Shown here piece by piece: positions 16,350-23,640 of a stretch of 64,000 nt of DNA. How positions within the stretch are numbered: position 1 is the first letter of the stretch; each line of letters starts with the position of its first letter. This DNA is from Solirubrobacter deserti (GTDB lineage Bacteria > Actinomycetota > Thermoleophilia > Solirubrobacterales > Solirubrobacteraceae), in assembly GCF_027587175.1 (NCBI RefSeq), contig NZ_JAPCID010000037.1:1-64000 (forward strand). Direction: 5' to 3'. The translations under genes were made by a program, and so were the position numbers. Below the pieces are notes generated by a model that had not been told where the DNA came from, made no database searches, and saw only the letters and a list, made by a program, of their open reading frames with translations.

Positions 16350-17611
16350 AATTTGCCGTCGGTCTCCTGGGCGATGCGCTCGATCCCCTCGTCGATGCTG
16401 AGCCGCCCGTAGAACATCTCGTTGAGCGCGTCGTCGGTCAGGCCCTCGACCTCGCTCCAGTTCTTGGTCACCGGCAGCTGGTGCATCTGGCTGAGCGCGT
16501 CGATGAAGACCTTGGAACTGGCCGGCGGGTCGGTCGGCGCCAGGAACAGCGGCGACTCCGCGACGGCCTTGATCGACGGCACGCTGCGCCCGCTCGCGGC
16601 CAGCACCTCCTGGCCCTTGGCGTTGAGCGCGTACTCGACCCACTTCCAGGCCGCGTCGGCGTTGTCGTGCTTGGAGAGGCAGAACCCGTCGGAGTGCAGG
16701 ACGCTGGCCGGCTCCTGGTCGACCGGGAACGGCGCGACGTCCCATTCGAAGTCCGTGATCTGGCGCATCACCGGCACGTCGCGGCGCGAAGACAGGAACA
16801 TCGCGACCTTGCCCTCCATGAAGCGGTCCTCGACGCTCTGCGCGTCGGCCTCGTCGGCGCTCGGCGACCAGCCGTTGCGCTGCAGCGCGATCACGTTCTC
16901 CAGGCCGCGCCGGCCCTCCGGCGTGTCGAACAGGAACTTGGTCGGCTTGACCGGGTCGTCGACGAGCTCGCCGCCCGCGGACCAGATCCACGGGCCGACG
17001 CGGATTGTGCTCAGGTCGAGCCCGACGCCGTGCTTGCCGTCGCCGGTCAGCCGCTCGGCGACCTTCGCGAACTCCTCGTAGCTCCACTGGTCCTTCGGCG
17101 GCTCGATGCCCGCCGCCTCGAACCAGTCGACGTTGTAGTAGACGACGAGCGAGGAGGCGTTCTGCGGGATGCACTGCAGCGTGCCCTCGTACTCGAAGGC
17201 CTGCATCGGGATGTCATAGAAGTCCTCCCGCTCGAGCTCGTCGGAGCGCTCCAGGCGCGGGCCGGCGGCGTCGATCACGCCGCGGGCGGCGAACCCGCCC
17301 AGGTAGCGGTAGTTGAGCAGGAACACCTCGGGCTGCTTGCCCGCGGAGAACGACGTGGTGAGCTTGGCCAGGTGCACGTCGCGCTCGGGCACCTCGACGA
17401 CGTTCACCGTGTTGCCGGTGTCCGTCCTGTACTGGGCCGCGAGCTCCTTGTAGACGCGCGTCTCCTCCGGGTCCCCCGTCACCTGGAACGTGATCGCGGG
17501 CAGCGCCTGGTCGGCCTGCTGTGCGGCCGGAGGACCCTCGTCCTCGCCACATGCCATCAGGCCGAGCCCCAAGCTCAGCATCAGGACGACGCCCCTCAAC
17601 GTCGAACCCAT
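16346..17611 (-). CDS. Sugar ABC transporter substrate-binding lipoprotein
   Basis: A 421-residue family 1 extracellular binding protein. It has a lipoprotein signal with the lipobox GLMAC (Cys about 21), then the two-lobed SBP fold: LAAQYRTDTGNTVNVVEVP, the hinge PEVFLLNYRYLGGF, NASSLVVYYNVDWFEAAGI and AMFLSSRRDVP. The C-terminus carries YALNAKGQEVLAASGR. The gene overlaps the upstream permease by 16 nt and the downstream ATPase by 4 nt. A saccharide or glycerol-phosphate-like ligand is expected from the family; the exact ligand is unknown. Confidence 0.9.
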   Translation of the reverse strand: MGSTLRGVVLMLSLGLGLMACGEDEGPPAAQQADQALPAITFQVTGDPEETRVYKELAAQYRTDTGNTVNVVEVPERDVHLAKLTTSFSAGKQPEVFLLNYRYLGGFAARGVIDAAGPRLERSDELEREDFYDIPMQAFEYEGTLQCIPQNASSLVVYYNVDWFEAAGIEPPKDQWSYEEFAKVAERLTGDGKHGVGLDLSTIRVGPWIWSAGGELVDDPVKPTKFLFDTPEGRRGLENVIALQRNGWSPSADEADAQSVEDRFMEGKVAMFLSSRRDVPVMRQITDFEWDVAPFPVDQEPASVLHSDGFCLSKHDNADAAWKWVEYALNAKGQEVLAASGRSVPSIKAVAESPLFLAPTDPPASSKVFIDALSQMHQLPVTKNWSEVEGLTDDALNEMFYGRLSIDEGIERIAQETDGKF

Positions 17612-18411
17612 CCCGCCCTCCTCGTGTTGTCCAGCACGGCCCTCTGTGCGAGCGCGAACGCGAGCGCCGGTGGCACGGTCGCCACCACCGCGCCCGCCAG
17701 CAGGACGGGCGCGTCCGTGGGACCGAGTTGCCGCAGGCTGCTCAACCCCAGCGGAAGCGTCGCTTTCGCTTCGTCATAGAGATACAGGAGCGGCTCGATC
17801 AGGTTGCCCCAATGGGCCACGAACGAGAGTGCAGTGATGGCCAACAGGGTGCGTTTTGTCAGCGGGACGACAATCCGCCACCACACCTTCAGCGGTCCGA
17901 GGCCGGCGAGGCGCGCGGCGTCGATCAGGTCGCGCGGCAGGCCGCGGGCACTCCAGTACGCGAGCAGCACGAGCAGCGGCGACGTACCGATCAGCGCGGG
18001 CGCGATCAGCGGGACATAGGTGTCCAGCACGCCGAGCTCACGGAAGATCGCAAAGCGCGGGACCCACAGCGCGGACACCGGGATCGTGAGCGTGACGAGC
18101 GTGAAGCCGACCGCGAGCGCGTGGGCGCGCCGCCCCATGCGGGTCATCGCGAAACCCGCGAGCGAAGCGCACACGACGCTCAGCGGCACCGCGATCGCGA
18201 CCACCGTGAGCGAGTTCAGCAGTTGGCGGCCGAGCGGCACCAGGTCGAACGCGCGCTCGAACGCGGCGAGCGACGGCTGCACCCGCAGCAGCTCGAGCCC
18301 GACCGGCGCCGGCTCGCCGGGCGGGTGCAGGGCGCCCAGGACCATCACCGCGAGCGGCACGGAGAGCAGCGCGACGACCAGCGCCGCCGCGAACGAGCGC
18401 GCCTTCGGCAT
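17596..18411 (-). CDS. Sugar-type ABC transporter permease (MalG/UgpE family)
   Basis: A 271-residue permease with six helices and an EAA-type loop (PRDLIDAARLAGLGPLKVWWRIVVPL). It is the first gene of the importer operon and ends inside the binding-protein start (16-nt overlap). In the sequenced frame the upstream EEP gene runs 67 nt into its start, but the natural stop of that gene (TAG at 18423-18421) would leave a 9-nt gap; see the frame-break finding. Confidence 0.88.
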   Translation of the reverse strand: MPKARSFAAALVVALLSVPLAVMVLGALHPPGEPAPVGLELLRVQPSLAAFERAFDLVPLGRQLLNSLTVVAIAVPLSVVCASLAGFAMTRMGRRAHALAVGFTLVTLTIPVSALWVPRFAIFRELGVLDTYVPLIAPALIGTSPLLVLLAYWSARGLPRDLIDAARLAGLGPLKVWWRIVVPLTKRTLLAITALSFVAHWGNLIEPLLYLYDEAKATLPLGLSSLRQLGPTDAPVLLAGAVVATVPPALAFALAQRAVLDNTRRAGWVRR

Positions 18412-19352
18412 CCGCGGAGCCTACGCGGCGGGCAGGCGCAGCACGCGATCACCGCGCGGTGGTCGCTGCGGCGGATGTCCACCACGGTGACCTGCTCCAC
18501 GCGCACGCGCCGGTCGACGAGGATGTGGTCGATCGTGATCGGCAGCGTGCCGCGGTGGGCGGTCGCGCGGCCCGACGGCCAGGTGTGCGTCCAGCCCTTC
18601 CCGACGGCGTCCGCGGCGTCGATGTAGCCGCGGTCGAGCAGCGCGCGGAACTCGGGATGGTCGAAGGTGGCGTTGAAGTCACCGGCGAGGATGCGCACGT
18701 CGCCGCGCCCGTCCGAGCCCGGCAGCGCCGCGAGCGCACGGCGCCACTGCGGCTCGGCGGCGCGCGTGACCGGCGGGCGCGGGTGCACGGACTTGATCCG
18801 CACGGGCGGCGCGCCGCCGTTGAGCAGCACCGCCTCCGGCTGGAGGTCGCCGCCCGCCGAGCCGAGCGGGCGCCGGGAGAGCAGCCCGCTGCCCGCGGCG
18901 CCGGCGTGGGGCAGCAGGATCTGGTGCGGGAACTGCTTGGCGCCGCGCGCCTGCAGCCGCGCCGCGAGCTTGGGCCGCAGCTCCTGCACCGCGAGCACGT
19001 CCACATCGTGCTCGCGCGCCGTGCGCAACACGTCGTCGGCGTTCGCGTGCCCGAGCCACAGGTTCGACGTCATCACCACCAGCCGCGGGCCGTCCGCCTC
19101 CGGTCGCGGTCCGGCCACCGCGCGCGGCACCATCGTCGCGCCGAGCGCCAACGCCGCGACCGCGGCGACGATCGCCACGCCCTTGCGCCGCAGGATCAGC
19201 GCGAGCACGACCGGCAGCGGCGACGTCAGCGCCGCGTAGGGCGTGAACGCGATCGCGGCGACCAGCGGGTACGGCAGTTCCACGCCCGCCAGGCGCAGCG
19301 CGGCCCACCCCACCCAGGGCAACGCGGAGAGCACGGCGATCCACGTACGCAC
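18345..19352 (-). CDS. Membrane-anchored endonuclease/exonuclease/phosphatase (EEP) family protein, 3' frame break
   Basis: Three hydrophobic N-terminal segments (about residues 5-85) precede an EEP catalytic domain: MTSNLWLGHANADDV, LAVQELRP, ILAGDFNATFDHPEF, IDHILVDR and RRSDHRAVIA, covering the metal-binding Asn, Glu, Asp/Asn and final Asp-His. The last 31 residues are an Arg/Cys-rich tail that reads over the start of the next gene. One base inserted near 18446 would instead give VLRLPAA and a TAG at 18421, the expected ending. The start is uncertain (GTG 19352 or TTG 19361); a palindromic repeat abuts it. Such proteins act on nucleic acids or phospholipids; the substrate is unknown. Confidence 0.75.
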   Translation of the reverse strand: MRTWIAVLSALPWVGWAALRLAGVELPYPLVAAIAFTPYAALTSPLPVVLALILRRKGVAIVAAVAALALGATMVPRAVAGPRPEADGPRLVVMTSNLWLGHANADDVLRTAREHDVDVLAVQELRPKLAARLQARGAKQFPHQILLPHAGAAGSGLLSRRPLGSAGGDLQPEAVLLNGGAPPVRIKSVHPRPPVTRAAEPQWRRALAALPGSDGRGDVRILAGDFNATFDHPEFRALLDRGYIDAADAVGKGWTHTWPSGRATAHRGTLPITIDHILVDRRVRVEQVTVVDIRRSDHRAVIACCACPPRRLRGCRRRARSRRRWSSRCSPCRSR

Positions 19353-19361
19353 CCTCCCCAA

Positions 19362-19387
19362 CCTAAAGGGGGACAGTCCCCTTTAGG
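19362..19387. repeat. Dispersed palindromic repeat, copy 1
   Basis: A 26-bp imperfect palindrome, CCTAAAGGGGGACAG followed by TCCCCTTTAGG, lying directly against the start of the EEP gene. It belongs to the same repeat family as 19430-19456 and 28929-28955 (core CCTAAAG-N-GGGAC-A/T-GTCCC-N-CTTTA). It is AT-richer than its surroundings, which suggests mobile REP-type origin. Confidence 0.8.
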
Positions 19388-19429
19388 TCAAACCTGCACC
19401 AAATCCGCACATTCCGGGGTGGCGCACTT

Positions 19430-19456
19430 CCTAAAGAGGGACAGTCCCTCTTTAAG
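19430..19456. repeat. Dispersed palindromic repeat, copy 2
   Basis: A 27-bp palindrome, CCTAAAGAGGGACAG then TCCCTCTTTAAG, 43 bp from copy 1 so that the two form a REP doublet. It lies 37 bp upstream of the signal-peptide gene at 19494. The 5' flank (CTTCCTAAAGAGGGAC) and 3' flank (TTTAAGTT) are shared with copy 3. Confidence 0.8.
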
Positions 19457-19493
19457 TTCGGAACCTCTCGGGCGCGGTGGGCGTAGACGGGAC

Positions 19494-20009
19494 ATGCACC
19501 GTCTACTCATCGCAGTTGCACTGGCCGCCTCGCTGGTCGCCGCGCCGAGCGCGTTCGCCGGAGGCTGGGCCACGGTGGGGCTGGACTCGACGCCCGCGGG
19601 CGTGGAGCCGGGACAGCCGTGGAACGTCAACCTCACCGTGCTCCAGCACGGGCGGACGCCGCTGGAGGACGTGCAGCCGACGCTGACGATCCGCCAGGGC
19701 GGCAGCGAGCAGACATTCGCCGCGCGCGCGACCGACAAGCCCGGCGTCTATGCCGTCAGCGTGACGTTCCCGCGCGGCGGCGAGTGGATGTACGAGGTCA
19801 ACGACGGCTTCATCACCGGGCAGCCGCACACGTTCCCGGCCGTGCGGATCGGCGACCCGGCGAGCGCCCCCGCCGCGAGCACGACCGCGGCCGACGACAG
19901 TGGGCCGAACTGGACCTACCTGGGGCTCGGCGCCCTCGCGTTCCTGCTCGCCGCACTGATCCTCGTGGGCGCCCGGCTGCGCCACCGCCACGAACCGCAG
20001 GCGGCGTGA
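19494..20009 (+). CDS. Secreted Ig-like (FixH/YtkA-like) protein with C-terminal membrane anchor
   Basis: A 171-residue protein. It has a signal peptide ending APSAFAGG, an all-beta extracytoplasmic domain (residues about 25-125; QPWNVNLTVLQHGRTPLEDV, ARATDKPGVYAVSVTFPRGGEW) resembling the YtkA/FixH fold, a low-complexity Ala/Ser/Thr linker and one C-terminal helix (LGALAFLLAALILVGARLR) with a basic tail. It overlaps the cytochrome c gene by 4 nt. Related domains occur near copper or cytochrome oxidase proteins, so a role in electron-transfer assembly is plausible inference. Confidence 0.7.
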   Translation: MHRLLIAVALAASLVAAPSAFAGGWATVGLDSTPAGVEPGQPWNVNLTVLQHGRTPLEDVQPTLTIRQGGSEQTFAARATDKPGVYAVSVTFPRGGEWMYEVNDGFITGQPHTFPAVRIGDPASAPAASTTAADDSGPNWTYLGLGALAFLLAALILVGARLRHRHEPQAA

Positions 20010-20368
20010 GAGCCACCACCCTCGCCGCCGGTGGGCTCGCCTGCGCGGGGGCGGCGATGACGATCGCCGCCTTCGCCGCGGGCGGGGACGACCCCGCGCC
20101 GACCGCCGCGCGGGCGACCCCCGCGCGCGACGGCCTGAGCGTCTTCGTCGCGCAGGGCTGCGGCTCGTGCCACACGTTCGAGCCCGCGAACTCCAGCGCA
20201 CCGATCGGTCCGGACCTGGAGGTGGCGCTGGTCGGCAAATCGCGCGACGACGTCAAGCGGGCGATCGTCGCGCCGCCGCGCAACGGCCCGATGCCGGAGG
20301 ACTTCGCCACCCGCATCAGCCCGCCCGAGCTCGAGCAACTCGTCACGTTCCTGCTTTCCGCACAATAG
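20006..20368 (+). CDS. Membrane-anchored monohaem cytochrome c
   Basis: A 120-residue class I cytochrome c with an N-terminal hydrophobic anchor (about residues 3-25), a Pro/Ala/Thr linker and one haem site, GCGSCHTF (CxxCH). The likely distal ligand is the Met in NGPMPEDF. The C-terminal helix ISPPELEQLVTFLL is typical of small cytochromes c. GTG start overlapping the upstream TGA (GTGA). It probably shuttles electrons at the outer membrane face; its partner oxidase or reductase is not in the window. Confidence 0.85.
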   Translation: MRATTLAAGGLACAGAAMTIAAFAAGGDDPAPTAARATPARDGLSVFVAQGCGSCHTFEPANSSAPIGPDLEVALVGKSRDDVKRAIVAPPRNGPMPEDFATRISPPELEQLVTFLLSAQ

Positions 20369-20373
20369 GTGGG

Positions 20374-21084
20374 GTGATCGACCATGTGACGATCCGCGTC
20401 GCGGACTACGAGGCGTCCAAGCGCTTCTACGACACCGTCCTGCCCGTGCTCGGCAAGGAGCGCCACGACGACCCCGAGTACCTGGAGTGGGGCGACCTCT
20501 CGATCGTGCCCGACGACAAGCCGCCGGCGCAGAACCTCCACATCGCGTTCTACGCGCCGACGCACGCGCTCGTCGACGCGTTCCACGGCACCGGCGTGAA
20601 GGCGGGCTACCAGGACGACGGCGCGCCCGGCCCGCGCCCCGAATACGGCGACGACTACTACGGCGGCTTCCTGCGCGACCCGAACGGCAACAGCGTCGAG
20701 GCGGTCCACACCAGCCGCACCCGCGAGCCGGGTGCGCTCGACCACATGTGGTTCCGCACCCAGGACGTCGCCGCGGTCAAGCGCTTCTACCTCGCGCTCG
20801 GCATGGAGATCGGCGTCGACCGGCCCGACCACGTCCAGATCCTCGCCGCGAACGCGAACTTCTCCTACGTCACGGGCGAGCCGGTCACCGAGCACGTGCA
20901 CCTCGCGTTCGACGTCGACACCAACGACGCCGTCGACGCCTGGCACGCGCGGGCGGTCGCGGCGGGCTACCAAGACAACGGCGCGCCCGGAGAGCGCGCC
21001 GCCTACCACCCCGGCTACTACGGGGCGTTCGTCCTCGATCCCGACGGCCACAACATCGAGGCCGTCTGCCACAACCGGCCCTGA
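20374..21084 (+). CDS. Two-domain VOC (glyoxalase/dioxygenase fold) protein
   Basis: A 236-residue protein with two tandem VOC modules (about 1-112 and 120-236). Each keeps a possible metal triad: His in IDHVTIRVAD, His in NLHIAFYAP, Glu in NSVEAVHTS; then His in LDHMWFRTQD, His in HVHLAFDVD, Glu in NIEAVCHN. The GxxxGxxDDGAPGxR segment occurs in both halves, showing internal duplication. The GTG start at 20374 has AGGTGGG just upstream. Reaction unknown. Confidence 0.82.
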   Translation: MIDHVTIRVADYEASKRFYDTVLPVLGKERHDDPEYLEWGDLSIVPDDKPPAQNLHIAFYAPTHALVDAFHGTGVKAGYQDDGAPGPRPEYGDDYYGGFLRDPNGNSVEAVHTSRTREPGALDHMWFRTQDVAAVKRFYLALGMEIGVDRPDHVQILAANANFSYVTGEPVTEHVHLAFDVDTNDAVDAWHARAVAAGYQDNGAPGERAAYHPGYYGAFVLDPDGHNIEAVCHNRP

Positions 21085-21094
21085 AGCGCGGGTC

Positions 21095-21116
21095 CCGGGG
21101 GGCGGCAGCCCCCCGG
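21095..21116. terminator. Bidirectional terminator between converging VOC and AOS-GNAT genes
   Basis: Nine-bp GC stem (CCGGGGGGC / GCCCCCCGG) with a GGCA loop filling the 32-bp gap between two converging genes. There is no U tract on either side, so termination may depend on Rho or on the stem alone. Confidence 0.6.
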
Positions 21117-23537
21117 TCAGTGTCCGTGCGAATCGGCGGCCAGCGCCGCCAGCACCTCGCTCGAGTAGTGGTCGCTGGCCTGCGCGAACGCGACGCGGTC
21201 CTGCACGTGCGCGCCGAAGCGCGTCTTCTCGAACGTCGCGCCCATGCCCAGCAGCACGCGCTTGGAGCCGAGCTCGCGGGCACGCACGACGGCGTGGCGC
21301 AGCGCCTGCCGGTACGCGCCGTGTGAGCGCACGTACGCGTAGTCGAGCCCGACGATCATCGGCGCGTAGTGGCGCGGGCCGACGAAGTGCGCGCCGAACG
21401 CGACGACCTCGCCGGCCTCCTTCAGCGTCAGCGTCATCAGCTCCCACGACGGGTGCGCGAGCATGTCGCGCAGGAAGCGCTTGGGGAGCGGGAAGGAGTT
21501 CAGGTCGCGGCCCTTCGCCTGCACCGCCAGATAGAGCTCGTACAGGTGGTCGAGCTCGGCGTCGCTCACCGCGCGGCCACCGGCGGTCAGCCACTCGACC
21601 GCGTAGGCGTCGTCGAACGGCAGCACCGCCTTGCGCTGGTGCACGCGCGCCTTCGGCGACAGCTGCGCGAGCCACGCCTCGTCGCCGCCGGCCACGGGCT
21701 CGTAGACGAGCGACTGCGGCAGCGACGTCCGGACGTAGCCGCGCTCGCGGACCGCCTCGGCCAGCTCCACGTCGGCCGTGTGCAGGTCGCGGAAGACGAT
21801 CGTCCCCGCGCCCGCGGCCCGCGCGTCCTCACCCACGGCCGCCATCAGCAGGTCGAGCGCACCCTTCCAGTCCGCGTTGCGGTGCAGGTACAGGTGGTCG
21901 CCCTCGGTCAGCAGCGAGCCCATCGCGAACGTCGTCGACGTCAGGTAGTACGGGTCCTGCGCGCGCCGCTCCTCGACCAGCTCGGACACGGCGGCCGAGG
22001 CCATCATGTCGTCCTTCCACAGCGCGGCGGTGAAGAACGTCGCGAGCACGGCCCTGCCGCTGCGGTCGCGCACCACGTAGTAGTGGAACGCCCACTCGTC
22101 CTCCGGCCGCGCGCCCGGGCCGCCGAACGCGTCCTCGAGGAACTTCAGGCCGTCGACGGTGAACGTGCCGCGCTCACCCAGCAGCGAGTTCCACTCGGCC
22201 TCGTCGAGCGCGGTCGCGCGGGTGTGGTGCTCGATGGTGAGCGCCGGCCCGTGCTCGCCGACGATCTTCGCGTGGCGGCGCTTGGCCGCCTCGCCGGCGC
22301 GCTCGAGCGCGGCCGGGACGTGCTTGGCGAGCGAGGCGACGAGGCCGCGGATGTCCTCGGACGTGTGGTGCAGGGTGATCGTCATGCGCACGCCGGCATG
22401 CTTCATCGGCACCGCCGGGAACGTGCCCAGGTTCGTGTAGTAGCCGTCGGCGAGGATCTCCTTGATCACGTCGTGCGCGACCACCGGCAGCCCGAGCGGC
22501 ACGTAGCGGATCGGCGTCACGTCGGTCGTCGCCAGCGGGATGCCGAACTCCTCGCACAGCGACGTGAACAGCGCCACGCGCTCGCGCAGGGCGCCCTGCA
22601 TCCGCGGCAGCTCGTCGGAGAGGTGGATCTTCGCGGACTCGATCGCGGCGCCGAGCAGCGGCGGCTGGATCGGGCCCGAGAACATCATCGGGCCGCCCGC
22701 GGTCTTCACGCGGCGGCGCAGCTCCGCGTCCGGGAACACGATCGCCCCGCCCGCGGCGGCGTAGGACTTGTTCAGCGAGCAGGCGGCGATCACGCGCTCG
22801 TGGCCGCCGAGGACGTCGAGCGCCGGGCCGCGGCCGTGCTGTCCGGCCCAGCCGACGCCGTGCGAGTCGTCGACGTAGAGCCACAGCTGCGGGTACTTGT
22901 CCAGCAACGCGCGCAACTCGGCGAAGGGCGCGAGGTCGGCGAACATGGAGTAGACGCCGTCGGCCATGTACCAGATGCGGTCGTGGTCCTTGGACAGCCG
23001 CTGGATCATCGCCTCCAGCCGCTCCATGTTGTTGTGGCGGACCAGGTCGACGTGCGCGCCCTTCACGCGCAGCTGGTTGGCGGCCATCTGCACGGAGGCG
23101 TGGACCTGGTGGTCGAGCAGGACGGCGTCGGTGGAGTCCACGAGCACGGGAAGCACCGAGAGATGTCCGAGCGACGTGGTCGGCGTGACGAGCACGTGCC
23201 CGCCGAACAGCTCGCTCAGCAACGCCTCCAGCTCGATGTACTGCGGCGAGGACAGGTAGCCGCGCGAGCTCGAGAACTGGGTCCCGTAGCGCAGCACGGC
23301 GTCGATGGTCGCCTGCTGGAGGCGCGGGTCGAGCTCGAGCCCCAGGTAGCTGCAGGAGCCGAAGCTGACGACTGACCGGCCGTTCAGCGAGATCGTGCGC
23401 CCGTCCAGCGGCGCGTCGTCGTCGGGTGTGAGCTGCAGCAGACCCTTGCCCGCAGCCTCGGTGAGCACTTCATCAAGAATCGCCAGGCGCTCTTCAGCAG
23501 TCGGCACGTAATCCCCCCACGGATCGGAACGGTTCAC
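21117..23537 (-). CDS. Alpha-oxoamine synthase fused to a GNAT-type acyltransferase
   Basis: An 806-residue fusion. Residues about 45-400 form a PLP-dependent alpha-oxoamine synthase (BioF, KBL and serine palmitoyltransferase family), which condenses an amino acid with an acyl thioester. Signatures are SFGSCSYLGLELDPRL, GTQFSSSRGYLSSP, LYVDDSHGVGWAG and the Schiff-base lysine in ACSLNKSYAAAGG (about residue 257). Residues about 430-800 form a BioF2-like GNAT domain with HYYVVRD, HLYLHRNADW and AYVRSHGAYRQALRHAVVRA. The order suggests an alpha-aminoketone made by the first half and modified by the second, for example in lipid or sphingoid-like synthesis. No acyl carrier protein is adjacent. 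Start GTG 23537. Confidence 0.85.
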   Translation of the reverse strand: MNRSDPWGDYVPTAEERLAILDEVLTEAAGKGLLQLTPDDDAPLDGRTISLNGRSVVSFGSCSYLGLELDPRLQQATIDAVLRYGTQFSSSRGYLSSPQYIELEALLSELFGGHVLVTPTTSLGHLSVLPVLVDSTDAVLLDHQVHASVQMAANQLRVKGAHVDLVRHNNMERLEAMIQRLSKDHDRIWYMADGVYSMFADLAPFAELRALLDKYPQLWLYVDDSHGVGWAGQHGRGPALDVLGGHERVIAACSLNKSYAAAGGAIVFPDAELRRRVKTAGGPMMFSGPIQPPLLGAAIESAKIHLSDELPRMQGALRERVALFTSLCEEFGIPLATTDVTPIRYVPLGLPVVAHDVIKEILADGYYTNLGTFPAVPMKHAGVRMTITLHHTSEDIRGLVASLAKHVPAALERAGEAAKRRHAKIVGEHGPALTIEHHTRATALDEAEWNSLLGERGTFTVDGLKFLEDAFGGPGARPEDEWAFHYYVVRDRSGRAVLATFFTAALWKDDMMASAAVSELVEERRAQDPYYLTSTTFAMGSLLTEGDHLYLHRNADWKGALDLLMAAVGEDARAAGAGTIVFRDLHTADVELAEAVRERGYVRTSLPQSLVYEPVAGGDEAWLAQLSPKARVHQRKAVLPFDDAYAVEWLTAGGRAVSDAELDHLYELYLAVQAKGRDLNSFPLPKRFLRDMLAHPSWELMTLTLKEAGEVVAFGAHFVGPRHYAPMIVGLDYAYVRSHGAYRQALRHAVVRARELGSKRVLLGMGATFEKTRFGAHVQDRVAFAQASDHYSSEVLAALAADSHGH

Positions 23538-23640
23538 GTGCCCATCGACGAACTACTCCGAAAACTTGAATCTTTCGGTCCCCCGCGGAATCGGTGGTCG
23601 CCCTAAAGACCTCGGTCATCCGTCCGATGGCTTGGAATAG

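Noticed and set aside
19362-19456. Palindrome doublet considered as terminators for the EEP and sugar operon
   Set aside because: They lie at gene 5' ends, and an equivalent copy at 28929 is also promoter-proximal; a dispersed repeat explains all three better.
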